A stretch of 64,000 nt of DNA from Bdellovibrio svalbardensis (GCF_029531655.1 NZ_JANRMI010000007.1:1-64000); one strand, 5' to 3'; positions 53,302 to 62,817 are shown, counted from the first letter of the stretch. The notes: generated from the letters alone by a model not told the origin. Numbers and translations: made by a program.

Positions 53302-54270
53302 TTAATACGCGTCTGGAACAAGTTTAAACTTGCTCTCATCCCCCACGCGATTCTTGATCTTTCTTTTTGGAAGCCTTATTTCCTCTTGCGGAACTTTTTT
53401 ATAGGGAATCTGCTCAAGAATATGTTTGAGCACATTCAATCGCACGCGCATCTTATCTTCGGAAACAGCAACATACCAGGGGGCCCAGGACGTATCTGAG
53501 GCTGCAAGCATCTCATCCCGGGCTTTCGTAAACTCATCCCACAATTTAAATGATTTCACATCCATGGGGGAAAGTTTCCAGATTTTGCGCCCATCATGAA
53601 TGCGATCTTCAAGTCTTCGTTCCTGTTCTTCCGGACTAACCTCCAGCCAGTACTTCAAAAGAATAATTCCGGAATCCACCATGGCTCGTTCCACGAGTGG
53701 AGCCATCTTAAGAAAATGCTCCACTTGTTCTTTCGTACAAAAACCCATCACCCTATCCACGCCAGCCCGATTGTACCAGCTGCGATCAAAAATCACGACT
53801 TCCCCAGCGGATGGAAGATGAGAGACATAGCGCTGAAGATACATCTGACTTTTTTCCCTTTCTGTAGGGGCCGGAAGGGCCACCACACGAAACACTCGGG
53901 GACTGACTCGCTCGGTAAGAGCCTTAATGGTTCCTCCTTTGCCGGCGCCATCTCTTCCCTCAAAAAGAATGCAAACTTTCAAACCTTTATATACAACCCA
54001 TTGCTGGAGCTTAACCAATTCAACATGGAGCTTCCTTATTTCCTTTTCATAAATCTTATTGCTGATTTTTTCTTTTTCAGTTTCCTTAACAGATTCTTTC
54101 GCATCTCTTTTAGCCGTGTCCTGCGAGGAGGTTTTTTTCTTTTCTCTCACAGTCTTTTTCAAAACCTTTTTTGTTTTGGATGTTCGGTCATTACTCATAT
54201 CGATATTCATATCCATCCCCATGCTATGATCTTTCGAATCTAACTCTTCTATTTTAGACGCTACGGCCAT
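53302..54270 (-). CDS. ppk2: Polyphosphate kinase 2
   Basis: PPK2 transfers phosphate between polyphosphate and nucleotides. The 322-residue protein has the Walker A motif EGRDGAGKGG, the lid block SPRVFRVVALPAPTEREK, and Walker B FDRSWYNRAGVDRVMGF, the class I PPK2 pattern. The first 85 residues are an unusual extension that is very Lys/Glu-rich (KKVLKKTVREKKK). PPK2 may regenerate GTP or ATP or store phosphate during non-growing stages. Confidence 0.93.
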   Translation of the reverse strand: MAVASKIEELDSKDHSMGMDMNIDMSNDRTSKTKKVLKKTVREKKKTSSQDTAKRDAKESVKETEKEKISNKIYEKEIRKLHVELVKLQQWVVYKGLKVCILFEGRDGAGKGGTIKALTERVSPRVFRVVALPAPTEREKSQMYLQRYVSHLPSAGEVVIFDRSWYNRAGVDRVMGFCTKEQVEHFLKMAPLVERAMVDSGIILLKYWLEVSPEEQERRLEDRIHDGRKIWKLSPMDVKSFKLWDEFTKARDEMLAASDTSWAPWYVAVSEDKMRVRLNVLKHILEQIPYKKVPQEEIRLPKRKIKNRVGDESKFKLVPDAY

Positions 54271-54384
54271 ACTTCAGTAACCAAGATGCTCCATCATATG
54301 CCATCTTACAGCTCACTTACCGCGGTCAAAATGCACAAGCCCGACACTTTCAAATATTCAGCAGCCTGTAGTACCTTAAATTCT

Positions 54385-56079
54385 ATGGCTCAAATAACGG
54401 CATCCTCGAAAAAGCAAAGTTTGCGGCAGGACATATTTGCCGGATTGACCGCTGCTACGGTCATCATCCCCAAGGCCATGGCCTATGCCACTGTGGCAGG
54501 ACTTACAGTCTCTGTCGGTCTCTATACAGCTCTCGTTCCGTTGTTGGTCTATGCAGTTTTGGGAACCTCCCGAGTTCTCAGCGTCACCTCTACAACAACG
54601 CTCGGCATTCTGACTGCGGCCGAGGTCACACAACTTGTTCCCGATGGAGATTTAAGCAAGGTCTTTGCGGTTGCGACGACCCTCACGATTCTCGTCGGAG
54701 TCTTTTTGTTGATAGCCGCAATATTGCGCTTTGGATTCATCGCCAATTTTATTTCGACCCCGGTTCTTATTGGTTTCAAGGCAGGCATTGGTCTTGTCAT
54801 TGTTCTGGATCAAGCTCCGAAACTTCTAGGGCTCCACATTGCCAAGCAAGGCTTCTTTCAAGATGCGGCAAGTCTGGTAACACATTTGCCGGATTATTCC
54901 TTGATGAGCCTTCTCGTGGCGTCAGGGACATTTTTATTATTTTTTCTTCTGAAGAAATTTGCTCCGCAATCACCCGTATCACTCATTGTGGTGGCAAGTA
55001 GCATTTTAGCTTCGTGGCTTTTAAATCTACAAAGTTCAGGCGTCGCCATCGTAGGCCAAATCCCTCAAGGACTGCCGCCGCTCACCCTGCCGGATCTTTC
55101 CTTGATCCAAAGCCTTATTCCGGGTGCCTTGGGAATCGCGCTTATGAGTTTCACCGAAAGCATCGCCGTGGCCCGCGCTTTTCACAAAACGGGAGAGCCA
55201 CCCATCAATTCCAATCGCGAGCTGATCGCCACTGGAGCCGCCAATGCCATCGGCGGCCTCTTTGGGGCCATGCCTTGCGGTGGTGGCACTTCTCAAACCG
55301 CAGTTGTCAGAGCGGCCGGGGGCAGCTCGCAAAAAACCAGCATCGTGGTCGCCCTTGCCTCTGCGGCAACCATGCTCTTGCTTGCCCCAGCTCTAGCTGT
55401 TATGCCTTACCCGACCCTCGCTGCCATTGTAATCATTTTTTCCGTTGGACTCATTGAAGTGAAAGAATTTAAGGAGGTTCGTAAAATTCGCAATATGGAA
55501 TTTCGTTGGGCCCTGGGGGCATGCCTTGGCGTGCTCTTGTTTGGCACCCTCAAAGGAATAGTGATCGCCATTATCATGTCCCTTGTAGGGCTATCCAGCC
55601 AAACCGCGAATCTGCGAGTCTCAGTATTAGCCAGAAAGCGTGGAACAAATATTCTTCGCCCCTATGATCCCGAAAAACACCCTGATGATCAACTCTTTGA
55701 AAGACTCTTAATACTTCGACCCGAAGGGCGAGTTTTCTTTCTGAACGCACAAAACATCTCTGTTCAAATAACCAACCTTCTTGCCCAATACAAACCTGAT
55801 ATTTTATTGATGGACATGAGTCGCGTCCCTGATCTCGAATACTCTGCTCTGAAAATGTTTATAGACGGAGATCAGCGTTTGACCTCGCAGGGGGGTATTC
55901 AATGGTTGGCGGCGCTAAATCCCAATGTTCTGGAAGTCGTCCGCAAATCCGGCTGGGATAAAACTTTGGGTTCCCGATTGTTCTTTAATGCAGAAGTTGC
56001 CATTGATCACTATTTCAAAGTAATCAAACCCAAAGTAAATACTCCCCCATATCAAGCCCGCTCAGAACTAAACCCATAG
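54385..56079 (+). CDS. SulP-family anion transporter with STAS domain
   Basis: The protein has about 564 residues and starts MAQITASSKKQSLRQDIFAG, then LTAATVIIPKAMAYATVAGL, the SulP N-terminal signature. About 10-12 hydrophobic helices follow, with GAMPCGGGTSQTAVVRAAGG. A C-terminal STAS domain (ILLMDMSRVPDLEYSALKMF) completes the family. SulP proteins carry sulfate, bicarbonate or other anions. The frame is open to ATG 54286, which has no better ribosome binding site. The exact ion cannot be read. Confidence 0.92.
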   Translation: MAQITASSKKQSLRQDIFAGLTAATVIIPKAMAYATVAGLTVSVGLYTALVPLLVYAVLGTSRVLSVTSTTTLGILTAAEVTQLVPDGDLSKVFAVATTLTILVGVFLLIAAILRFGFIANFISTPVLIGFKAGIGLVIVLDQAPKLLGLHIAKQGFFQDAASLVTHLPDYSLMSLLVASGTFLLFFLLKKFAPQSPVSLIVVASSILASWLLNLQSSGVAIVGQIPQGLPPLTLPDLSLIQSLIPGALGIALMSFTESIAVARAFHKTGEPPINSNRELIATGAANAIGGLFGAMPCGGGTSQTAVVRAAGGSSQKTSIVVALASAATMLLLAPALAVMPYPTLAAIVIIFSVGLIEVKEFKEVRKIRNMEFRWALGACLGVLLFGTLKGIVIAIIMSLVGLSSQTANLRVSVLARKRGTNILRPYDPEKHPDDQLFERLLILRPEGRVFFLNAQNISVQITNLLAQYKPDILLMDMSRVPDLEYSALKMFIDGDQRLTSQGGIQWLAALNPNVLEVVRKSGWDKTLGSRLFFNAEVAIDHYFKVIKPKVNTPPYQARSELNP

Positions 56080-56095
56080 CTTGCCTGCGGCCTCA

Positions 56096-56674
56096 TTAGG
56101 TGGTTACCACCGCAGTTAAAAGATTTGGCGTAAAGTCTTTGCAGCCAATTTTGAAATTCTTCTCGGCAAGAAGTTTTTCGAATTCCTCTTCCGTATAAAA
56201 CTGCGTCGTAAGAGTCTTCCCGTCACTTGTCGCCTCTGTCTTAACGCCTTCACCTCTGGGAACTGCCAAAAGAAAAGGGGCCTTGTCTGGCAAAATCAAA
56301 TGAATGATCCCCAGGATATGGGTTAAATCAACTTCATCTATATGATTGAATGCCACGCCAGCCCAAACACCACTAATATCCTTGGGAATCTTTAATGAGG
56401 CGACATTCTTGATAGAGCCCTCTATGACATCAAATCCCCGGTCATGACTTTGCTTACAAAGAGCGGCATCCTCTTCCAGACCCACTCCTTGGTATCCATG
56501 ATTTTTAATCTTTTCCAAAAGATCGCCGTTACCACTGCCGACCACCAAAATGGGCTTCCTGGCATCTATTAAGGAAAAAAAATACTGCAAACTCGATCCC
56601 TGCCCGCTCGATTGACTGACCGGTTGATTCTCTGGCCCACCTTCGACCTTCTCGACATTTTGCTCTGGTGACAT
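56096..56674 (-). CDS. Class I SAM-dependent methyltransferase-like protein
   Basis: The 192-residue protein has PILVVGSGNGDLLEKIKNHG, a motif I for SAM binding, then GVGLEEDAALCK (acidic residue at the end of strand 2) and GVWAGVAFNHID (motif IV region). The N-terminus is disordered and Gln/Ser rich. AAGGGG precedes the ATG. The methyl acceptor is unknown. It is divergent from htpG. Confidence 0.8.
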   Translation of the reverse strand: MSPEQNVEKVEGGPENQPVSQSSGQGSSLQYFFSLIDARKPILVVGSGNGDLLEKIKNHGYQGVGLEEDAALCKQSHDRGFDVIEGSIKNVASLKIPKDISGVWAGVAFNHIDEVDLTHILGIIHLILPDKAPFLLAVPRGEGVKTEATSDGKTLTTQFYTEEEFEKLLAEKNFKIGCKDFTPNLLTAVVTT

Positions 56675-56801
56675 ACTCGCCCCTTTGCGAAAATATTCCG
56701 CCCTCTAGAAGGCTATTCTCGATGTAAGATACCGTCTATTTGTGTTTTACCCTGAGTGAAGCTCCACCTCGCCTCAAATTTAAAAAAAATACCGGTGCGA
56801 C

Positions 56802-56829
56802 CTTGCCAAAATCCTCTTTAATCCCATAT
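56802..56829 (+). promoter_or_regulatory. Sigma-32-like heat-shock promoter for htpG
   Basis: CTTGCCA (56802-56808), a 14-base spacer and CCCATAT (56823-56829). The -10 matches the CCCATnT heat-shock consensus exactly and the -35 keeps CTTG..A. It is 60 bases before the htpG start. Confidence 0.75.
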
Positions 56830-56853
56830 TGATAGGGATATTTTTAAAGCCCT

Positions 56854-56872
56854 ACTCCGGCGAAGCCGGAGT
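56854..56872. repeat. ACTCCGGC hairpin in the htpG leader
   Basis: ACTCCGGC (56854-56861), GAA, GCCGGAGT (56865-56872) is a perfect 8-bp stem directly ahead of the AGGAG ribosome binding site. Related stems stand at 8863 and 37990. Confidence 0.8.
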
Positions 56873-56888
56873 GTAGACAGGAGATTAT

Positions 56889-58763
56889 ATGGCTAAGCAG
56901 GTCCAAAGCTTTAACGCAGAGATTAAACAGCTTCTAGATATCGTGATCCACTCTTTGTACTCTCACAAAGAAATCTTCCTTAGAGAGCTTGTATCCAATG
57001 GCTCCGATGCGATTGATAAACTCAAATTTCAATCACTGACTCACCCCTCCCTTTTGCCGGATAACTGGCAACCCACGCTTCGCCTGGAGCCTAATAAAGA
57101 AGCACGCACACTGAAGATCATCGATAATGGTATTGGGATGACCCAGGAAGAGGTTACACAATTTATCGGCACAATCGCGCGTTCTGGTGCGAAAGCTTTC
57201 GCACAGATGAACGAAGAAATGAAAAACAAACCGGAGCTCATCGGTCAGTTCGGTGTGGGTTTCTATTCAGCCTTTATGGTTGCCGACAAAGTTACGCTGC
57301 ACACACAAAAAGCGGGAACCAATGATGGAACAGTGTGGGATTCCAACGGCGATGGCACTTATTCTATCGACAGCGTTCCTCGCCCAGATGGCACAGGCAC
57401 AACCATCACCCTGCACCTGAAAGAATTTAAAGCAGAAGATGAAGTTCAAGATTTCACCGACGCTTGGGTTTTGAAATCCTTGATTAAGAAATATTCTGAC
57501 TTTATTGCTCACCCCATCAAAATGAAGGGTGAAAAAGATGATGAAACCCTCAACTCACAAAAAGCGATCTGGTTGAAATCTCCGTCCGAAGTCACTCAAG
57601 AGGAATACAAAGAGTTCTATCAGCACCTTTCACATGATTGGAATGAACCGCTTAAAACAGTTCACTACAAAGCGGAAGGTACGATGGAGTTTAATGCTTT
57701 GATGTACATTCCAAGCAAAAAACCATTTAACTTTAATACCCAGGATTCAGCTTTCGGTCTTAGCCTTTATATCAAACGTGTTTTCATCATGGCGGACTGC
57801 AAAGAGTTGATCCCGACTTACTTGCGCTTTGTAAAAGGTCTTGTGGACAGCAGCGATCTTTCCTTGAACGTTTCCCGCGAAATCTTGCAACAAGATCGTC
57901 AGGTTACCCAGATTCGCAAAAACGTTACCAACAAGATCCTTGGCAGCCTTAAAGAGCTTCTCACGAAGGATCGCACTTCTTATGAGAATTTCTGGAATGA
58001 ATTTGGTGCGACTCTTAAAGAAGGCATCCCCAGCGATCCTGCAAACAAAGAAAAGCTTCAAGACCTCACGCTGTTCCACTCAACTTCTTCTGACAAGATG
58101 ACGACATTGGAAGAGTATGTCGGCCGCATGAAGGAAGGTCAAAAAGACATCTACTACATCACTGGTGACAGCCTCAATCAGGTCAGCCACAGTCCTTACC
58201 TGGAAAAACTCAAGGAAAAAGGCTACGAAGTTCTTTTGCTAGTTGATGCTGTCGACGAATGGGTTGTTGATGCAGTTAAAGACTACAAAGACAAAAAACT
58301 TCAATCCATCATGAAAGAAGGATTGGACATCGACACGGAAGAAGAGAAGAAACAAAAAGAGGAAGAGCTCAAACAAGCGGAAACTATTTTGCGTCCAGTT
58401 ATGGACACAATGAAGAAGACTTTGGAAAACGATGTCAAAGATGTCGTTTTATCAGAGCGCCTCACCAACACACCGGTCTGCTTGGTTTCTGCAACTCAAG
58501 ACCCTTCAGCGCATATGCAAAAGCTTTTGTCGCAAATGGGCCGCGAGTACAGCACCCCAGTAAAACGCATCATGGAAATCAATCCTAAGCATCCACTTTT
58601 CGAAAAGATGTTGAAGGCGACTCCAGAGCAACAGACAAAATGGTCTGAAATCCTTTTTGCACAGGCCCTCTTGAACGAAGGAAGCAATATCCCTGACCCA
58701 GTGAAGTTCTCGCAACAAATTGCTGAACTCATGGTACAGGCTGCAGAATCCACAAAACACTAA
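56889..58763 (+). CDS. htpG: Hsp90 chaperone HtpG
   Basis: The 624-residue protein begins with the GHKL ATPase domain: SHKEIFLRELVSNGSDAIDKL, DNGIGMTQEE and GQFGVGFYSAFMVAD. The middle domain has NVSREILQQDRQ and RVFIMADCKELIPTYLRF, both Hsp90 signatures, and a C-terminal dimerisation domain follows. HtpG refolds client proteins in the cytosol. The sigma-32-like promoter upstream and the AGGAG site before the ATG support heat-shock control. Confidence 0.97.
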   Translation: MAKQVQSFNAEIKQLLDIVIHSLYSHKEIFLRELVSNGSDAIDKLKFQSLTHPSLLPDNWQPTLRLEPNKEARTLKIIDNGIGMTQEEVTQFIGTIARSGAKAFAQMNEEMKNKPELIGQFGVGFYSAFMVADKVTLHTQKAGTNDGTVWDSNGDGTYSIDSVPRPDGTGTTITLHLKEFKAEDEVQDFTDAWVLKSLIKKYSDFIAHPIKMKGEKDDETLNSQKAIWLKSPSEVTQEEYKEFYQHLSHDWNEPLKTVHYKAEGTMEFNALMYIPSKKPFNFNTQDSAFGLSLYIKRVFIMADCKELIPTYLRFVKGLVDSSDLSLNVSREILQQDRQVTQIRKNVTNKILGSLKELLTKDRTSYENFWNEFGATLKEGIPSDPANKEKLQDLTLFHSTSSDKMTTLEEYVGRMKEGQKDIYYITGDSLNQVSHSPYLEKLKEKGYEVLLLVDAVDEWVVDAVKDYKDKKLQSIMKEGLDIDTEEEKKQKEEELKQAETILRPVMDTMKKTLENDVKDVVLSERLTNTPVCLVSATQDPSAHMQKLLSQMGREYSTPVKRIMEINPKHPLFEKMLKATPEQQTKWSEILFAQALLNEGSNIPDPVKFSQQIAELMVQAAESTKH

Positions 58764-58774
58764 TTAAACACTTA

Positions 58775-58804
58775 GGAGTTCCGAGAGTACTCTCTCGGAA
58801 CTCC
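58775..58804 (+). terminator. Hairpin after htpG
   Basis: GGAGTTCCGAGAG (58775-58787), TACT, CTCTCGGAACTCC (58792-58804) is a perfect 13-bp stem. No U-run follows. Confidence 0.55.
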
Positions 58805-58885
58805 CGCTTGAGCCATTACATTTCATAAAGAAAAAAAACTAATCGAAAGCGGAGTACACAAAACAAGCCCCTCCCCCGCCAAGAA

Positions 58886-59356
58886 TTAAAGCTCTTTCAA
58901 CTGATCCAGAATAAACTGCGCATGCCCCTGGGCCTTGATCTTACGATACTCCCCCACCAATTTGCCTTCTTCATCAATCACAAAGGTGCTGCGCTCAATT
59001 CCAAGAACCATTTTGCCATACATGTTCTTTTCTTTGATCACATCAAAAAGCTGACAGACGGATTCATCTTCATCTGACAAAAGTTCAAACTTAAAGTCAT
59101 ACTTGCAGATAAATTTATCATGCGACTTCAAACTGTCGCGTGAAATACCGTAAACTTCGGCATTCAATTTTTTAAATTTTGGAAGCAATTCATTAAATTC
59201 AATTCCTTCCGTCGTACATCCCGGAGTGCTGTCTTTAGGATAGAAATAAAGAATGATCTTCTTCCCTTTTTTATCAGCAAGATTAAAAGTTTCTCCATTC
59301 GAAGAGGCAATTTTAAAAGCGGGAACTTTTTTACCTAATGAAACTTTAGCGGCCAT
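58886..59356 (-). CDS. bcp: Peroxiredoxin Bcp/PrxQ
   Basis: The 156-residue thiol peroxidase has the peroxidatic Cys in PKDSTPGCTTE (C47). The Cys five residues on (E. coli C50 position) is absent; instead C84 in SHDKFICKYDF sits where the alternative PrxQ group places its resolving Cys. FELLSDEDESVCQLF and RSTFVIDEEGKL complete the fold. It reduces hydroperoxides with thioredoxin. GGAG precedes the ATG. The next upstream gene ends 11 bases inside it. Confidence 0.94.
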   Translation of the reverse strand: MAAKVSLGKKVPAFKIASSNGETFNLADKKGKKIILYFYPKDSTPGCTTEGIEFNELLPKFKKLNAEVYGISRDSLKSHDKFICKYDFKFELLSDEDESVCQLFDVIKEKNMYGKMVLGIERSTFVIDEEGKLVGEYRKIKAQGHAQFILDQLKEL

Positions 59357-60530
59357 GAGGCGCTCCTTCTGAATGCGGTGCTTGAGGAATCGGTTGTGGT
59401 TGCGGCGCAGGACTCAAATTCATTTGCTGTTGCTGTTCAGGCGACAACATCTCAGGCGTAATCGCTTGCCCGTTCTCATCCACAGGCCATCCTTGATCCG
59501 CCGGAATCACATTCGCAGGCTCCATCTCTCCGGGCCCAACAACACCTTGAGGCTCTTGATTGAGCGGTGCTGTTTGCATGCGACCGCGAAGCAAATCCGG
59601 ATCCACGGCTGGCGTATCCGGGGCTCCAGCCGTCGCTGGAACTCCACTTTCAGCAGAACCTGGGGCCACGGCCGCGGCCGCCTTTCCCACAGGTTTTGCT
59701 GGGACTGGAGTTGGGGACGGTTTTTCTTCGACAGGTGCGTACAGCTCCGTCTCCGTCACTTCAATTTTTCCCTCAAGAGGCACATCCGCTTCAATCTTAC
59801 GAATGTCCGACAAGTTCTCATAGACCTTGCCGCGCAACTTAATCAAATTCTTACCCTCTTTTTGGTAGTCGTAGGTATCGAGACGGATCATTTGCTCTTT
59901 GGTGCGATCTTCACTCCAATTTTTACACTTCAGGGAACTCAACGCACCGCTATCACTCGCTTGCAAGGTGCATTCAATGTGCTTGTTTAAAATCGAAGGC
60001 CCTAAACCTAAAATCTCTTCCAGGTTTTCAGGATAGAACACCACCTGGACCTCGCCCTCTTTTGCCGCGCTGATATCCGCAATCTTTTTCCCAGCTTGTT
60101 TTTCGCTGCACTTTTCTAAAACTTCGGCCTTTTGAGGATAGCCCTTCGCCGCAAGAATCTCGCGCTTCACGACATAGCGATCACAACGAAAAATAGATTT
60201 ATTTGCCAGTTTAATATTTTCTGAGGACAGTAAAGCCCTCTCCACTTTTCCAAAGGGAGATTTTCCAGCAGGCTTCTTCTCAGATGTTAAGACCCACCAC
60301 GCTTCACGATGAATACCGTCGGCCTGAGCGAAAATTCGAGTCCAACTGGCGACAGTTTTATCTTTTGGAGCTACCTCCACTTTTTTCTTTTTACTCTGAA
60401 TGGATTCCACTGCGGCAGAGGTCGAGTCTACAGCGAGGGGTGTCTTTTCTTCTTTTGAAAAACAAGCCCCTAAAAAGAAGGCGGTCGATAGAATAATAGC
60501 ACTGCGCACTGCTGTGGTCGCCATAGTCAT
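59346..60530 (-). CDS. Lipoprotein with proline-rich C-terminus
   Basis: The protein has about 394 residues with a lipoprotein signal (MATTAVRSAIILSTAFF, lipobox FLGAC). The middle region (SKEEK to about residue 240) has paired Cys (KSIFRCDRYVV, EKCSEKQ, ECTL..SLKCKNW). The C-terminal third is Pro, Ala and Gln rich (PTPVPAKPVGKAAAA, QQQQMNLSPAPQPQ), likely extended through the envelope. No family recognised. It overlaps bcp, so the two may be expressed together. The start is uncertain: 60581, 60530 or 60524. Confidence 0.65.
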   Translation of the reverse strand: MTMATTAVRSAIILSTAFFLGACFSKEEKTPLAVDSTSAAVESIQSKKKKVEVAPKDKTVASWTRIFAQADGIHREAWWVLTSEKKPAGKSPFGKVERALLSSENIKLANKSIFRCDRYVVKREILAAKGYPQKAEVLEKCSEKQAGKKIADISAAKEGEVQVVFYPENLEEILGLGPSILNKHIECTLQASDSGALSSLKCKNWSEDRTKEQMIRLDTYDYQKEGKNLIKLRGKVYENLSDIRKIEADVPLEGKIEVTETELYAPVEEKPSPTPVPAKPVGKAAAAVAPGSAESGVPATAGAPDTPAVDPDLLRGRMQTAPLNQEPQGVVGPGEMEPANVIPADQGWPVDENGQAITPEMLSPEQQQQMNLSPAPQPQPIPQAPHSEGAPHGR

Positions 60531-60648
60531 ACACACAGTCTTGCAAAGACCTGGATTTAACTCAAGAATTTCCTTTACCATTCTCGAATAGTTACTCTAA
60601 AATTTAGAGGCACTCACATCAGCACGTCAGAAGACGTTGGGGGACATC

Positions 60649-62328
60649 ATGGAAAAAATTTGGCTCAAAAACTATCCCAAAGGTATAGGACACGAAATCG
60701 ACCTCAGCCAATACAGCTCCCTGATGGATATTTATGACGAGTCCATTAGAAAGTTCGCAAACAAAAAAGCTTTCACCAATATGAACGTCAGCCTCACCTT
60801 CAATCAACTGAATGAAAAGGTGAATCACTTCGCGTCTTTCTTGCAAAATGAATTGAAACTGAAAAAAGGCGACCGCATTGCCATTCAGATGCCGAACCTT
60901 CTGCAGTTCCCGGTCGTTGCTTTTGCGGCACTACGCAGCGGTCTGATCATTGTCAATACGAACCCACTTTATACGGCCACTGAAATGCGCCACCAGTTCA
61001 AAGACTCTGGTGCCAAGGCCATTGTTATCATGGCCAACTTTGCCCATCATCTGGAAGAAATTATCAAAGACACAGATATTGAAAGTGTTGTTGTCACCGA
61101 ACTCGCGGATCTCTTTCCGACACCAAAAAGAATTTTGGTCAATTCAGTTGTGAAGTACATTAAGAAGATGGTTCCTGCCTTCAATCTTCCGCAAGCCTAC
61201 ACCTTCAGACAAGCTCTGGAGCTGGGAGCCATGCGCCCTTGCCAAAATATCGCATCCACGCAAGAAGACATCGCCTTCCTTCAATACACAGGCGGCACGA
61301 CGGGAGTTGCCAAAGGAGCTATGCTCACTCATCGCAACGTCCTTGCGAATATGATGCAAATCCGCGTGTGGATGTCACCAAAGCTTGTCGAAGGCGAAGA
61401 AGTCGCTATCGCGGCACTTCCACTTTATCATATCTTCGCCCTGACATTGAACTGCCTGGCTTTCTTGAAGATGGGTGCTGAAAATGTTCTGATCACAAAT
61501 CCTAAAGACATTCCAGGCTTCGTCAAAGAGCTTAAAAAGATTCCATTCACAGCCATGGCAGGGGTAAACACCCTGTTCAACGCGTTGATGAACAACCCTG
61601 AGTTCGCGACAATCGACTTCAAGAAAGTCAAAGTCAGCGTTTCTGGCGCAATGACTTTACAAAAGCCCGTTGCTGAAAAATGGATGGCACTAACGAAGTC
61701 CGTCATTGTTGAAGGCTACGGCCTCACTGAAGCCTCCCCTGTGATCAGCTGCAATCCGATTGATGGCACTGACAAAGTGGGCACCGTCGGAATGCCGGTC
61801 CCTAGCACTGATGTCAAACTCATCGATGAAAATGATCAAGAAGTAAAACCTGGCGAAGCCGGTGAGCTTTGCGCCAAGGGTCCACAAGTTATGAAGGGTT
61901 ACTGGCACCGCGAAGACGAAACCGCAAAAGTAATGATGGCTGATGGCTGGCTGCGCACGGGCGATATCGCGACTGTTGATGAAGATGGGTTCTTCAAAAT
62001 CGTAGACCGCAAAAAAGATCTTATTATTGTTTCAGGATTTAATGTTTATCCAAATGAAATTGAAGAAGTTATAGCTTCTCATCCAGGCGTTTTGGAAGTA
62101 GCCGCGATTGGCGTCCCCGACACTCATTCTGGTGAAATCGTCAAAGTGGTCATCGTGAAGCGCGATCCAAATCTGACACCTGAAGATGTCATTGCTCACG
62201 CAAGAAAAAGTCTGACGAATTATAAAATCCCAAGACTTGTGGAATTCAGAACTGAGCTGCCAAAAACAAATGTTGGCAAAATCCTCAGAAGAGCTCTGCG
62301 AGATACTCCAGCAGAAGTAAAAAATTAA
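60649..62328 (+). CDS. fadD: Long-chain fatty acid-CoA ligase
   Basis: The 559-residue AMP-forming ligase activates fatty acids as acyl-CoA for beta-oxidation. YTGGTTGVAKGAMLTH is the P-loop motif, VEGYGLTEASPVISCNP is the A5 motif, and DGWLRTGDIATVDEDGFFKIVDRKKDLIIVSGFNVYP is the signature with the catalytic Asp-Arg. LPKTNVGKILRRALR ends with the conserved Lys. ATG 60649 follows GGGGG by five bases. It supplies substrate for FadI and FadJ. Confidence 0.94.
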   Translation: MEKIWLKNYPKGIGHEIDLSQYSSLMDIYDESIRKFANKKAFTNMNVSLTFNQLNEKVNHFASFLQNELKLKKGDRIAIQMPNLLQFPVVAFAALRSGLIIVNTNPLYTATEMRHQFKDSGAKAIVIMANFAHHLEEIIKDTDIESVVVTELADLFPTPKRILVNSVVKYIKKMVPAFNLPQAYTFRQALELGAMRPCQNIASTQEDIAFLQYTGGTTGVAKGAMLTHRNVLANMMQIRVWMSPKLVEGEEVAIAALPLYHIFALTLNCLAFLKMGAENVLITNPKDIPGFVKELKKIPFTAMAGVNTLFNALMNNPEFATIDFKKVKVSVSGAMTLQKPVAEKWMALTKSVIVEGYGLTEASPVISCNPIDGTDKVGTVGMPVPSTDVKLIDENDQEVKPGEAGELCAKGPQVMKGYWHREDETAKVMMADGWLRTGDIATVDEDGFFKIVDRKKDLIIVSGFNVYPNEIEEVIASHPGVLEVAAIGVPDTHSGEIVKVVIVKRDPNLTPEDVIAHARKSLTNYKIPRLVEFRTELPKTNVGKILRRALRDTPAEVKN

Positions 62329-62341
62329 ATTTAACTTCTAT

Positions 62342-62371
62342 GAGAGAGCCGAAAGGTTCTCTCTTTTTTTT
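62342..62371 (+). terminator. Intrinsic terminator after fadD
   Basis: GAGAGAGCC (62342-62350), GAAA loop, GGTTCTCTC (62355-62363), one G-U pair, then T8. Confidence 0.92.
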
Positions 62372-62436
62372 GCATAAAAAAAACGGAGTCGCTTTCAACA
62401 ACTCCGTTCATTTCTTCTAGAAATTAAAGCTCGAAA

Positions 62437-62817
62437 TTAAGCTTTTTTATTCCAAGATGCACACCAAGCGTTTGCGTAAACAAGTTTACCCGCAAAGATC
62501 GTGCAAGTTCCAACTTCTTTACCCGCTTTAACTTCTTTTTTCGCGTAGAAACCACAAGTTACACAGTGATTACCCTTTGATTCTGCAGATTTTTTGAAGT
62601 CTTCAACATACTTCACAGCTTTTGCAACTGCATCGTTAGGATCAACCATTGGCATTCCACCGCCAGCCGCTGCTGGAGCAGAACCACGTCTTTTCTCTTG
62701 AGCATTTGCTTCAGAAGAAAAAACTGCGTTCAAAGCTGCGGGAGCGATTGCCGCGATTCCTGCAATTTTTGCCACCGTAGTAAAGAAACCACGACGATTC
62801 ATTTTGTTATCCATCAT
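62437..62817 (-). CDS. High-potential iron-sulfur protein with Tat signal
   Basis: The 126-residue protein has a twin-arginine signal (NRRGFF) and hydrophobic stretch, then a HiPIP domain. Its four cluster Cys are in CVTCGFY, GTCTIF and WCASW. HiPIPs carry one [4Fe-4S] cluster and act as periplasmic electron carriers between cytochrome bc1 and terminal oxidases. ATG 62817 has GGAGG five bases before it. A Gly/Pro linker (APAAAGGGMPM) separates the signal from the domain. Confidence 0.92.
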   Translation of the reverse strand: MMDNKMNRRGFFTTVAKIAGIAAIAPAALNAVFSSEANAQEKRRGSAPAAAGGGMPMVDPNDAVAKAVKYVEDFKKSAESKGNHCVTCGFYAKKEVKAGKEVGTCTIFAGKLVYANAWCASWNKKA

